Translations under genes and position numbers: made by a program | Part shown: piece after piece, positions 8,543-16,242 of the stretch | How positions within the stretch are numbered: position 1 is the stretch's first letter | How the letters are laid out: the number at the start of each line of letters is the position of its first letter | NCBI RefSeq assembly: GCF_025252405.1 | Contig: NZ_CP104307.1 | Location: 3,038,001 to 3,102,000 of the forward strand | Origin: Flavobacterium sp. TR2 | GTDB taxonomy: Bacteria; Bacteroidota; Bacteroidia; Flavobacteriales; Flavobacteriaceae | Direction: 5' to 3' | Length of the DNA stretch: 64,000 nucleotides | Notes under the pieces: model-generated | Told to the model about the DNA's origin: nothing | Database searches by the model: none | Seen by the model: only the letters and a program-made list of their open reading frames with translations

Positions 8543-9430
8543 TTATAAAAACTGCTTCGAGATTTTCTCTGCTTTTTTGCTTTCGCTATAGTCGTAAAAA
8601 CCTTCGCCAGATTTAACGCCCAATTTTCCAGCTCTTACCATATTTACTAAAAGCGGGCAAGGAGCATATTTAGGGTTTTTGAATCCGTCGTACATTACAT
8701 TTAAAATGGCAAGACATACATCAAGACCAATAAAATCAGCTAATTGTAATGGTCCCATTGGGTGTCCCATTCCTAATTTCATCACCGTATCAATTTCGTA
8801 AACCCCAGCAACTTTATTGTATAACGTTTCGATAGCTTCGTTTAGCATTGGCATTAAAATTCTGTTTGCCACAAAACCTGGATAATCGTTTACTTCAACA
8901 GGAACTTTTCCTAATTTTTCAGATAAAGTCATGATGATTTTAGTCACTTCATCGCTTGTGTTATATCCGCGGATGATTTCAACCAATTTCATAATAGGCA
9001 CCGGGTTCATAAAGTGCATTCCGATAACGCGCTCAGGATGTGCCACAACAGCTCCGATTTGTGTAATTGAGATCGAAGAAGTATTAGTCGCTAAAATCGT
9101 ATTGTGAGCGCAATACTCGTTTAATTGTTTGAAGATGTTCAGTTTTAATTCCACATTTTCTGTTGCTGCTTCAACTACTAAATCTACGCCAACAACACCA
9201 TCTTTTAAATCTGTATAAGTGATGATATTGGTAATGGTTTTAGTAACTTCTTCCTGAGTGATGGTTCCTTTAGACAACATACGGTCTAAGTTGGCCGCAA
9301 TGGTTGCCATTCCTTTATCTAATGATTTCTCAGAAACATCAATTAATTTTACGGTAAAACCGCTTTGTGCAAAAGTATGAGCAATTCCGTTACCCATTGT
9401 TCCTGCTCCGATTACAGCTATTGTTTTCAT
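8543..9430 (-). CDS. 3-hydroxybutyryl-CoA dehydrogenase (3-hydroxyacyl-CoA dehydrogenase family)
   Basis: An NAD-dependent dehydrogenase of fatty acid or butanoate metabolism. The Rossmann motif GAGTMGNGIA is at residues 7-16. TNTSSISIT, HFMNPVPIMKLVEII (catalytic His) and NDYPGFVANRILMPMLNEA follow in family order. The C-terminal dimerisation domain has GMGHPMGPLQLADFIGLD. The 295-residue length is that of single-domain Hbd/PaaH enzymes. No neighbouring beta-oxidation genes are visible, so the pathway is not fixed. Confidence 0.94.
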   Translation of the reverse strand: MKTIAVIGAGTMGNGIAHTFAQSGFTVKLIDVSEKSLDKGMATIAANLDRMLSKGTITQEEVTKTITNIITYTDLKDGVVGVDLVVEAATENVELKLNIFKQLNEYCAHNTILATNTSSISITQIGAVVAHPERVIGMHFMNPVPIMKLVEIIRGYNTSDEVTKIIMTLSEKLGKVPVEVNDYPGFVANRILMPMLNEAIETLYNKVAGVYEIDTVMKLGMGHPMGPLQLADFIGLDVCLAILNVMYDGFKNPKYAPCPLLVNMVRAGKLGVKSGEGFYDYSESKKAEKISKQFL

Positions 9431-9457
9431 TTTATGCTAGATATTTTTTTATGATTT

Positions 9458-9495
9458 AGCCACGAAATCACCAAATAATTCGTGAATTCGTGGCT
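9458..9495. repeat. CACGAATT-family inverted repeat, short copy
   Basis: AGCCACGAA on the left and AATTCGTGAATTCGTGGCT on the right face each other in a compact intergenic hairpin. It is the same family as the copies at 26.6, 28.6, 29.9 and 35.2 kb. Confidence 0.8.
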
Positions 9496-9514
9496 AATTT
9501 GTTTTTTGAATTTA

Positions 9515-10480
9515 TTATTTTTTGAAACAGTCGATAATTTGATAGGCAACGCGCAACGCATCTGTAGCCTGTTCAAGTGTTACAACTGGAGTAGTGTCAT
9601 TATTTATTGCATCTGCAAACGAATTTAATTCGTCTAAAATGGCATTGTTTTGCTCTACATCAGGATTAGTGAAATAGATTTGTTTTTTTACGCCTTCAGC
9701 ATTTTGAAGAATCATATCAAAATCTCCCGGAACTTCTGGCGCGTCTTTCATGCGAACCACTTCACATTTTTTCTCTAAAAAGTCAACAGAAATATAAGCG
9801 TCTTTTTGGAAGAAACGCGATTTGCGCATATTTTTCAACGAAATTCTGCTAGCAGTTAAGTTGGCAACACAGCCATTTTCGAATTCGATTCTGGCATTGG
9901 CAATATCTGGAGTGTCACTAATTACAGAAACACCGCTGGCATGAATATCTTTTACTTTTGAATTGACAACGCTTAAAATAGCATCGATGTCATGAATCAT
10001 TAAATCTAAAACAACAGGAACGTCTGTACCACGCGGGTTAAACTCAGCCAAACGATGCGTTTCTATAAACATCGGGTTTTCGATCATGTTTTTTGTAGCA
10101 ATGAAAGCAGGGTTAAAGCGCTCCACATGACCAACTTGTCCTTTTACATTGTATTCTTTGGCCAAAGCAATAATTTCTTCAGCTTCTTCAACTGTATTGG
10201 CAATTGGTTTTTCAATAAAGATGTGCTTTCCCGATTTTATGGCAACCTTCGCGCATTTGTAGTGTGAAAGGGTTGGAGTAACAATATCAATCACGTCGAC
10301 AGCGTGAATGAGTTTTGCAATTGTGCTGAAATTTTTATAGCCAAACTCTTTTGAGATTCTTTCGGCATTTTCTTGATTTTCGTCGTAAAATCCAACTAAT
10401 TCGTATTTGTCAGATTGTTGTAATAAGCGTAAATGTATTTTACCAAGATGACCAGCACCTAAAACTCCTACTTTTAACAT
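9515..10480 (-). CDS. Gfo/Idh/MocA-family oxidoreductase
   Basis: An NAD(P)-binding sugar or related dehydrogenase of 321 residues. The N-terminal GVLGAGHLGKIHLR Rossmann loop and the EKPIANTVEEAEEII motif, with the catalytic lysine, are typical. The HDIDAI segment and the C-terminal alpha/beta domain follow. The substrate cannot be read from the sequence. It sits alone on the minus strand behind its own TATTTTTG box, with an inverted repeat separating it from the next gene. Confidence 0.92.
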   Translation of the reverse strand: MLKVGVLGAGHLGKIHLRLLQQSDKYELVGFYDENQENAERISKEFGYKNFSTIAKLIHAVDVIDIVTPTLSHYKCAKVAIKSGKHIFIEKPIANTVEEAEEIIALAKEYNVKGQVGHVERFNPAFIATKNMIENPMFIETHRLAEFNPRGTDVPVVLDLMIHDIDAILSVVNSKVKDIHASGVSVISDTPDIANARIEFENGCVANLTASRISLKNMRKSRFFQKDAYISVDFLEKKCEVVRMKDAPEVPGDFDMILQNAEGVKKQIYFTNPDVEQNNAILDELNSFADAINNDTTPVVTLEQATDALRVAYQIIDCFKK

Positions 10481-10899
10481 GAGAATGTATTTTAAACAAA
10501 AATATAATTTATTTGTTTACCGTGAAAATGAATTTAGCGAATTGTGAGTTATGAGTTATGAGTTATAAATTGTAGGTTACGACTAGAGCTTCTCTTTTTG
10601 GTTTGTCATCCTGAGCGAAGTTGAAGGGTATATAGCTAGAATGAGTAGGGCTTCGACTTCGCTCAGCCTGACAATTTAGAACTTTCGACCTTCGACTTTC
10701 GGTTTTTCACTTTCCGCTTTCGGCCTTCGACTTTCGACTTTCCTCTTCGACCTTCAGCTTTCCACTTTCGACTTTCAGCTTTCCACTTTCCACTTTCGAC
10801 TTTCGACTTTCCACTTTCGACTTTCGACTTTCGGCTTTCGACTTTCGACCTTCGACTTTCGACTTTCAACTGTATTAATTTAATATTTAAAAATCAATA
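10481..10899. repeat. Repeat-rich intergenic region
   Basis: This long gene-free stretch holds three repeat types. At 10545-10565 there are three TGAGTTA units of 7 bp. At 10603-10674 an imperfect 24-bp inverted repeat (TTGTCATCCTGAGCGAAG and its complement) occurs, a sequence type dispersed in Bacteroidota genomes. From 10679 to 10868 there is a degenerate array of the heptamer ACTTTCG with CCACTTT variants, about 27 units. The array stays open on the minus strand and encodes a repetitive Lys/Ser/Glu peptide, which I regard as an accident of the repeat. Confidence 0.85.
10497..10504 (-). promoter_or_regulatory. Promoter -7 box (TATTTTTG) for the Gfo/Idh/MocA gene
   Basis: On the minus strand TATTTTTG ends 16 nt before the start codon and matches TAnnTTTG. 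No convincing -33 box is visible. Confidence 0.6.
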
Positions 10900-10929
10900 T
10901 TTGAAATCCTGTTTTGTTTCTTATTTTTG
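10900..10929 (+). promoter_or_regulatory. Bacteroidota promoter of pcm (TTTG-N18-TATTTTTG)
   Basis: TTTG at 10900-10903 and TATTTTTG at 10922-10929 are separated by 18 bp, close to the consensus spacing. The start codon follows 21 nt later. Confidence 0.8.
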
Positions 10930-10950
10930 CGAAAATAAAACCTACCTATT

Positions 10951-11592
10951 TTGAAAGACACTGCCAAACATCAAGGACTTCGCAATCAATTAGTAACGAC
11001 TTTAGAACAAAAGGGAATTACTGACAGAGCGGTTTTGGATGCGATAAAAAAAATCCCGAGACACCTTTTTTTGAATTCTAGTTTTGAAGATTATGCTTAT
11101 CAAGATAAGGCTTTTCCTATTGGTGCGGGGCAAACTATCTCGCAACCTTATACAGTGGCCTTTCAATCACAGTTGTTAGAAGTAAAAAGAGATCATAAAG
11201 TTCTTGAAATCGGAACAGGATCTGGTTACCAGACAGCTGTTTTGTTTATGCTTGGAGCTAAAGTATATACGGTTGAGAGGCAAAGTGAATTGTTTAAAAC
11301 GACGTCGAACTTATTTCCGAAATTAAATATTCGTCCTAAGCACGTTACTTTTGGAGATGGATATAAAGGATTGCCTAATTTTGCGCCGTTTGACAGCATT
11401 ATAGTTACAGCAGGTGCGCCATTTATTCCACAGCCTTTAATGGCTCAATTAAAAATTGGAGGAAGATTGGTTATTCCGTTGGGAGAAGATGTTCAGATTA
11501 TGACTTTGTTGATTAGAAAGAATGAGACGCAATTTGAAAAACACGAGTTTGGAGAATTTAGATTTGTTCCTTTATTAGAAGATAAAAATTAA
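10951..11592 (+). CDS. pcm: Protein-L-isoaspartate O-methyltransferase
   Basis: Pcm repairs isoaspartyl residues using SAM. The 213-residue protein has IPRHLF, GAGQTISQPYTVA, the SAM motif VLEIGTGSGYQTAVL and the later IIVTAGAPFIP segment. The start is TTG: the frame upstream runs into TAA at 10936 with no ATG, and the protein start MKDTAKHQG aligns with the usual N-terminus of the family. A promoter lies just upstream, and a bidirectional terminator follows. Confidence 0.95.
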   Translation: MKDTAKHQGLRNQLVTTLEQKGITDRAVLDAIKKIPRHLFLNSSFEDYAYQDKAFPIGAGQTISQPYTVAFQSQLLEVKRDHKVLEIGTGSGYQTAVLFMLGAKVYTVERQSELFKTTSNLFPKLNIRPKHVTFGDGYKGLPNFAPFDSIIVTAGAPFIPQPLMAQLKIGGRLVIPLGEDVQIMTLLIRKNETQFEKHEFGEFRFVPLLEDKN

Positions 11593-11595
11593 AGT

Positions 11596-11621
11596 AAAAG
11601 CCCAGTTTAAGCTGGGCTTTT
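11596..11621. terminator. Bidirectional terminator between pcm and the Fic gene
   Basis: AAAAGCCCAG (11597-11605 area) pairs with GCTGGGCTTTT across a TTAA loop, with A and T runs on the two sides. It lies between convergent stop codons. Confidence 0.9.
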
Positions 11622-11622
11622 G

Positions 11623-12630
11623 TCATGTTGCAATCAGTTCTATTGCTTTGTCTAGATTTTGCTTTTCTATCTTTAGAACATAATTAATAAAAATTGATTT
11701 GTCGTTTTTGTTTTGACTTTCTTCTATTGCCGCTAAATATTCATTTTTACTTTTGCTATCTGCTTCTGCCACAACATAAACATAATTGTTTAGCAGTAAG
11801 ATCAAATTTAAAATCAGATTCGCTATTTGAATATTTCCATTTTCAAAAGGATTTATTTTAATTATTTTTAAATGCGCTTCTGAGGCAAGAATTATTGGAT
11901 GAATACTTTTTTTTTGTGTTTCATACCAATTAAAGAATAAATTCATTTCCTTGATAATCAAGGAGTCATTTTTGTATTTTCCTGCGTTTTTAGAATCTAT
12001 TCCTTTAAAGATTAAATTGTGAAGAAAAAGCAATTCTCTTTCACTAAATGCCGCTTTCTTTTGACTTAGATCTTTTACGAGTAAAGTCGCTTCTTGAAAG
12101 TTAATAGCTTCAAGATGTTCTTCCATGCTTTTTTCCAGAATAGTATTTCCGTCATTAATAACTGATTTTGTTTCTTCTAATGTTAGAGAATTCCCATTTA
12201 AGAAAATGCTTTTGAAAATAAAATCTAATTCTAAAGTTTTATGGATTTGACGTAATTGTAAAGAATTGAAGGATTGAACTCTAATTTTTAGTGTTTCAAT
12301 TTCATCTAGAATATTTTGTATCGAAGATATGATTGCAGAATTGATCTGCTTTTTATTGTTTTGAATTTCCTGTTCGGCTAAAAGAAGGGCTTTCAAAGCA
12401 AACTCATCATCCCCAATTTCATAAAGAATTTTTTCTTTAAGCCAAGCGACCATCAAAGTTTCGTAATCAATTTCTAAGAGTTGAGAAAGTTTAACGATTT
12501 GATCTTTGGTAGGTTTTCGTGTTCCCGATTCAAATTTGCTGATTAATGCTTGATCAATTCCTGCAAGTTGCGCCAATTCGCGAGTTTTTAAACCTTTTTG
12601 TTCTCTGGCGTTTTTTAGCAAAGATTTCAT
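11623..12630 (-). CDS. XRE-type HTH protein with degenerate Fic domain
   Basis: Residues 1-62 are a Cro/C1-type HTH (LKNAREQKGLKTRELAQLAGI, then ALISKFESGTRKPT). Residues about 125-320 follow the layout of Fic AMPylases: SIFLNGNSLTLEE (IEGN-like region, 141-153), LHNLIF, AGKYK, HPIILASEAHLKIIKINPF (244-262), ENGNIQIANLILNLILL. The canonical HPFxDGNGR core reads NPFENGNIQ (260-268): the catalytic His is Asn260 and the GR is lost. The inhibitory Glu of the S/TxxxEG motif is also replaced (Asn145). It is probably catalytically dead and acts as a regulator. It is monocistronic, with two direct repeats at its promoter. Confidence 0.88.
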   Translation of the reverse strand: MKSLLKNAREQKGLKTRELAQLAGIDQALISKFESGTRKPTKDQIVKLSQLLEIDYETLMVAWLKEKILYEIGDDEFALKALLLAEQEIQNNKKQINSAIISSIQNILDEIETLKIRVQSFNSLQLRQIHKTLELDFIFKSIFLNGNSLTLEETKSVINDGNTILEKSMEEHLEAINFQEATLLVKDLSQKKAAFSERELLFLHNLIFKGIDSKNAGKYKNDSLIIKEMNLFFNWYETQKKSIHPIILASEAHLKIIKINPFENGNIQIANLILNLILLLNNYVYVVAEADSKSKNEYLAAIEESQNKNDKSIFINYVLKIEKQNLDKAIELIAT

Positions 12631-12641
12631 TTAATGAAAAT

Positions 12642-12663
12642 TTTAGTCTTGACAAATTTAGTC
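12642..12663 (-). promoter_or_regulatory. -7 box and TTTAGTC direct repeats upstream of HTH-Fic gene
   Basis: On the minus strand TAAATTTG (12653-12660) fits the -7 consensus 22 nt before the start. Two copies of TTTAGTC (plus strand 12642-12648 and 12657-12663) are spaced 15 bp centre to centre, and the second overlaps the box. This is a plausible autoregulatory operator for the encoded HTH protein. Confidence 0.5.
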
Positions 12664-12715
12664 ATTTTTTTAAGCAAAATAAAAGCAGTATTTCAGATAC
12701 TGCTTTCTAAATATT

Positions 12716-13354
12716 TTATTTTGGAGGAAGCGAACCGTCTTTTCTCATTTCTTTAACGACAGCTTGCATAATTGCATCTACTGTTTGGCCTAAATCTGTA
12801 ACATATTGTGATTCTGTTGTTCCAGTCCAGATTAATTTATTTTGCTTTAATGAAAATACATTCGTTTCTACCATATAAGAAGTGGTTTCTTGGTAGTAAC
12901 CTGGATCATAAAAGTTTGGAGAATACATTCCGTACCAGTTTCCAAAACCATATCCGTACATACCTGTGTACATTCCGTCAAAACCTCCGTAATACATTCC
13001 AGTATAAGTGCCTGGAACATAGTTAACTTCTTTTTCTTTGCTGACTAAACGCATACTGATTACTCCATCAAAGTTCTCGTCTTGTAAAACTTTTAGTTTT
13101 TGTTCTTGTGTTAATTGAGAGGTTGCGTTTAAATATTGATATGAAGTCTTAAATACCGGATTGCTTGCCGCAATTCTATTTTCGGTAATTCGTCTCGAAG
13201 CTTCGTCTTTTACTAAAGCGACAACCAAAACCTTTTTAAATTGTTCCTGAGTAATGGTTACATCAGGATCTCTCCAGCTGTTTACAATAGAAGTATTACT
13301 GCCACAACTTGATAACGCTGCAATAGCGAAAAACAAAACGAAGTACTTTTTCAT
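12716..13354 (-). CDS. Lipoprotein with Gly-Met-Tyr repeats (DUF4136-like)
   Basis: A signal peptide ends in the lipobox LSSC (Cys17), so the protein is a lipoprotein of 212 residues. The N-terminal part (SIVNSWRDPDV, then FKKVLVVALVKDEASRR) resembles DUF4136-type periplasmic domains. Residues 118-154 are a Gly/Tyr/Met-rich insert with four GMY triplets. The C-terminal part (LKQNKLIWTGTTESQY, then VVKEMRKDG) continues the same fold. The function is unknown; a role at the outer membrane is inferred from the signal. Confidence 0.88.
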   Translation of the reverse strand: MKKYFVLFFAIAALSSCGSNTSIVNSWRDPDVTITQEQFKKVLVVALVKDEASRRITENRIAASNPVFKTSYQYLNATSQLTQEQKLKVLQDENFDGVISMRLVSKEKEVNYVPGTYTGMYYGGFDGMYTGMYGYGFGNWYGMYSPNFYDPGYYQETTSYMVETNVFSLKQNKLIWTGTTESQYVTDLGQTVDAIMQAVVKEMRKDGSLPPK

Positions 13355-13434
13355 ATTTTACAGTTAAATTATTTGTAGTAAAAATAACGATAAAATATTA
13401 TAAATATATCATTTAAAGAGAATTAAAGTTTGTT

Positions 13435-13890
13435 TTAATTGAAAGCTTTTTTAATACGGTCCAAATCGCGTTTGGTGTCTTGTTCTTTTAATGATTCACG
13501 TTTGTCGTAATTCTTCTTCCCTTTGCAAAGGCCAATTTGAAGTTTGGCTAAGCCTTTTTCGTTTGTAAATAGTTTTAGAGGTACAATAGTGAGACCTTTT
13601 GCCTGAACATTTTTATGAAGCGTTTTTAACTCTTTTTTGTTTAAAAGCAATTTTCTTTCGCTTCTTGATTTATGATTGAATTGGTTTCCAAAAGAATACT
13701 CTTCAATATAAGTATTAATAGCAAAAAGTTCCATCCCGCTAAATTCGCAAAAGCTTTCAGTAATGTTTGCTTTTCCTAAACGTATAGATTTAATTTCTGT
13801 TCCCGCCAAAACAATTCCAGCAGTATAAGTATCGATTATTTCGTAATCGAATCGCGCTCTTTTATTAAGTATGTTGACTGATTTTATCAT
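13435..13890 (-). CDS. smpB: SsrA-binding protein SmpB
   Basis: SmpB binds tmRNA and delivers it to stalled ribosomes. The 151-residue protein shows [45 protein letters not shown] and the C-terminal [18 protein letters not shown] tail needed for decoding-centre contacts. A TACATTTG box on the minus strand ends 5 nt before the ATG, so the mRNA may be leaderless or nearly so. The tmRNA gene itself is not in the window. Confidence 0.97.
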   Translation of the reverse strand: MIKSVNILNKRARFDYEIIDTYTAGIVLAGTEIKSIRLGKANITESFCEFSGMELFAINTYIEEYSFGNQFNHKSRSERKLLLNKKELKTLHKNVQAKGLTIVPLKLFTNEKGLAKLQIGLCKGKKNYDKRESLKEQDTKRDLDRIKKAFN

Positions 13891-13895
13891 GATTG

Positions 13896-13903
13896 CAAAT
13901 GTA
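13896..13903 (-). promoter_or_regulatory. smpB -7 box (TACATTTG) abutting the start codon
   Basis: The box matches TAnnTTTG on the minus strand with only 5 nt between its last G and the ATG, implying a very short or absent leader. Confidence 0.6.
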
Positions 13904-14031
13904 AGACAAAATTGAAAAAAATGTGGCAGTTAAAGATAATTAAAGTTTTCTTTTAATCTATGATTTAAATCAGTCTTAAGCAGAAAGCTTACTCATAAGT
14001 TTGCTCTGTAATTAAAAAAAAACGAAATAAA

Positions 14032-14688
14032 ATGAAAAAGTTTGTAACATTAGTTAGTATCGTGCTAATCGGATTAACTGCTAAAGCTCAGGATTCGTCT
14101 CAAGGGTTAAAAGGGGCTTGGTTTGCTACTTCTCAATTTGGTTATCAGCAGACCAAAACAGGAGATGTAAAAGGGACCAATTTGTCAGTGCTTCCAATTG
14201 TAGGAACCTTTATTACGCCGTCTATAGCAGTAGGAGCGGGAATAGGCTATATTAACATTAAATCGGAAGGTTATGATGGAACTAATCCAAATCTGAAAAC
14301 TTTAGGGAATACCAATTTAATTGTTATTCAGCCATTGGCTAGAAAATACTGGAATGTAGCAGGTTCTTTATATTTCTTTGGACAAGCAGCGATACCAGTT
14401 ATTACAGGAAAAGAAAAAGAAAGCAACTTAAAGGTAAATCAAGTTGGCGTATCAGTATCAGGAGGTTTTGACTATTTTGTGACTAAGAACTTCTCAGTTG
14501 AGTTTTCTTATGATTTGGTGAATTTTACTTCTACAACTCTAAAACCAGAGAACGGAGAAAAAACAACTGTTACAAATTTTGGATTAGCCCACGTGGCAAA
14601 CGTTGATTCCTATTACAATACTAAATTGGGTGGAAGTGCTCCAAACTTAACAACTCCAATTTCTGTTGGATTTAAATTTGTATTCTAA
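14032..14688 (+). CDS. Outer membrane beta-barrel protein
   Basis: A 218-residue protein with a Sec signal peptide (MKKFVTLVSIVLIGLTAKAQ) followed by alternating strands that end in GFKFVF, an aromatic C-terminus typical of outer membrane barrels. It has the length of an eight-stranded porin-like barrel. There is no specific family signature beyond that. A hairpin terminator lies about 50 nt after the stop, so the gene is probably expressed alone. Confidence 0.85.
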   Translation: MKKFVTLVSIVLIGLTAKAQDSSQGLKGAWFATSQFGYQQTKTGDVKGTNLSVLPIVGTFITPSIAVGAGIGYINIKSEGYDGTNPNLKTLGNTNLIVIQPLARKYWNVAGSLYFFGQAAIPVITGKEKESNLKVNQVGVSVSGGFDYFVTKNFSVEFSYDLVNFTSTTLKPENGEKTTVTNFGLAHVANVDSYYNTKLGGSAPNLTTPISVGFKFVF

Positions 14689-14731
14689 TTTATTCTTTAT
14701 TTGATTAACGTGAAATTCTTTTAGTAATTTT

Positions 14732-14769
14732 ACAAAAAAAAAGACCGTACTTTAAAATACGGTCTTTTT
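14732..14769 (+). terminator. Hairpin terminator
   Basis: AAAGACCGTA (14740-14749) and TACGGTCTTT (14758-14767) pair around an 8-nt loop, with a short T run after. Confidence 0.85.
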
Positions 14770-14791
14770 AGTATTATTTAAAAAGTATAAA

Positions 14792-15016
14792 ATGCAGAAT
14801 CAGTCAAAAGATCCTTTACATGGAATTACACTTCAAAAAGTTGTCGAAACATTAGTCGATTATTATGGCTTTGATACTTTGGGCGAATTAATTCCGATAA
14901 AGTGTTTTAATTCAAATCCAAGTGTAAAGTCTAGTCTTACTTTTTTAAGAAAAACCGACTGGGCTCGCAAGAAAGTGGAAGAGCTTTATATAAAAACGCT
15001 TCCTAAACTTAGCTGA
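14792..15016 (+). CDS. VF530-family (DUF2132) small DNA-binding-type protein
   Basis: A 74-residue protein beginning [19 protein letters not shown] and containing [30 protein letters not shown] and [11 protein letters not shown], which are the diagnostic segments of the VF530/DUF2132 family. Members are small, helical and reported to bind DNA. It overlaps nothing and is separated from the upstream barrel gene by a terminator. It ends 5 nt before the convergent stop of the next gene. Confidence 0.9.
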   Translation: MQNQSKDPLHGITLQKVVETLVDYYGFDTLGELIPIKCFNSNPSVKSSLTFLRKTDWARKKVEELYIKTLPKLS

Positions 15017-15020
15017 TTTT

Positions 15021-15575
15021 TTATAATTTGTAAGAAATCATCACCCCTCCGCGATATGGTAGCCATTCGCCACTTTTATTCCAGTTAACGGCTTTTTCAT
15101 ATCTTCCAGGAGTTCCGTCGTTATAATATCCATGATAAAATCCTTGGTGCCATCCTCCGCCTACAAAAAAGTCAAGTAAAAATTTATCATTTAATTTTAG
15201 ATTGTAACCTACTGTAGCTCCAATTCTATAACCGAATCCGTCTTCGTATTGGTTAGTATCCCAGTAGTTCCATTTTTGTATTTCGTATTTGTCGGCGCCT
15301 ATGTGAGCTCCAGCATAAAAACCATTATATTTTTCTTTAAAATGGTAACGAATTTCAGGAGTAACAGTAACAAATTTCATTGGACTATTTCCATTGAAAG
15401 ACTCCCAGAAAGAAGCCATTACATCGGCGCTAAAAGTGGTTTTTTCTCCAATGCTGGTTTCAATTCCAACATTTGGAACTAATAATAAAGCACTTGCGCC
15501 ATTAAATTTCACAAAAGTCTGACTTTGCATTTGCGCACAAAATGAAAGAGCAATCAGGGCGAATAAATTTTTCAT
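15021..15575 (-). CDS. DUF3575-like outer membrane protein
   Basis: A 184-residue protein with a signal peptide (MKNLFALIALSFCAQMQSQ), then LVPNVGIETSIGEKTTFSADV, VTPEIRYHF, FYAGAHIGADKYEI and a C-terminal barrel strand. This is the DUF3575 layout. The upstream in-frame codons (MRSKSAEN...) are not used here, because the -7 box TATATTTG at 15624-15631 overlaps that longer start. The biological role is unknown. Confidence 0.87.
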   Translation of the reverse strand: MKNLFALIALSFCAQMQSQTFVKFNGASALLLVPNVGIETSIGEKTTFSADVMASFWESFNGNSPMKFVTVTPEIRYHFKEKYNGFYAGAHIGADKYEIQKWNYWDTNQYEDGFGYRIGATVGYNLKLNDKFLLDFFVGGGWHQGFYHGYYNDGTPGRYEKAVNWNKSGEWLPYRGGVMISYKL

Positions 15576-15623
15576 AAAGATTTTTTGTTGTTCAAAACAG
15601 CTGTTTTCTGCTGATTTCGAGCG

Positions 15624-15631
15624 CAAATATA
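15624..15631 (-). promoter_or_regulatory. -7 box (TATATTTG) for DUF3575-like gene
   Basis: It matches TAnnTTTG on the minus strand 48 nt upstream of the chosen ATG and argues against the longer reading frame. Confidence 0.6.
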
Positions 15632-15686
15632 AGGGATTGTGAAAGATAACGATTGCCTATAAGATTTTTTTAACAAGTAGAAAATC

Positions 15687-16235
15687 TTACTTTTCTAGCA
15701 ATGAATAGATTACCTTGTCTATAAATTTTCCTTCCCAGAATTCTACTTCCCTTAAATGAGCTTCTTTGACAAAGCCGCATTTTTGCAATACCTTTTCAGA
15801 GGCATAATTTTCTGGATCAATTACAGCTTCAATAGAATGTAGCTTTAAATCTTCAAAGCCATAGTGAATCAGCCGGTTTACTGCTTCCGGAATGATTCCT
15901 TTTCCATGATGTTCAGGTGAAAGAATATAACCTATTTCGGCACGGTAATTTTCTGGTTGCATTCGATAAAAACCAATAATTCCAATTAATTTAGAATCAT
16001 TTTTAAATCGCACTCCCCAGTTTATTCCTTCATTAGTATCAATTTTTTCATCAATCATTCTTATAAGTTCCAAAGCATCCTCATGATCTTTTGCCAAGGG
16101 CCTCGGAATATATTTCATATTATCAGGATTAGAACGCAAATCAAAGACTTCCTGTACATCTTGATCTGTCAGCCTGTCTAAAATTAAACGTTCTGTTTCT
16201 ATTATTGGAAATGGAGTAAAATTGAAATCTAACAT
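15687..16235 (-). CDS. GNAT acetyltransferase (RimJ/RimL-like)
   Basis: A 182-residue acetyl-CoA-dependent N-acetyltransferase. TERLILDRLTDQD at the N-terminus, the AEIGYILSPEHHGKGIIPEA acetyl-CoA loop (motif A), and NYASEKVLQKCGFVKE are characteristic of the RimJ/RimL group that acetylates ribosomal proteins or other amines. It lies 7 nt downstream of the aldose-epimerase-like gene on the same strand. The substrate is unknown. Confidence 0.92.
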   Translation of the reverse strand: MLDFNFTPFPIIETERLILDRLTDQDVQEVFDLRSNPDNMKYIPRPLAKDHEDALELIRMIDEKIDTNEGINWGVRFKNDSKLIGIIGFYRMQPENYRAEIGYILSPEHHGKGIIPEAVNRLIHYGFEDLKLHSIEAVIDPENYASEKVLQKCGFVKEAHLREVEFWEGKFIDKVIYSLLEK

Positions 16236-16242
16236 TTGTGTT

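Noticed and set aside
10663..10869. A minus-strand frame encoding a VESRKSK-type repeat peptide
   Set aside because: It is the reading of the ACTTTCG heptamer array; low complexity, no other support.
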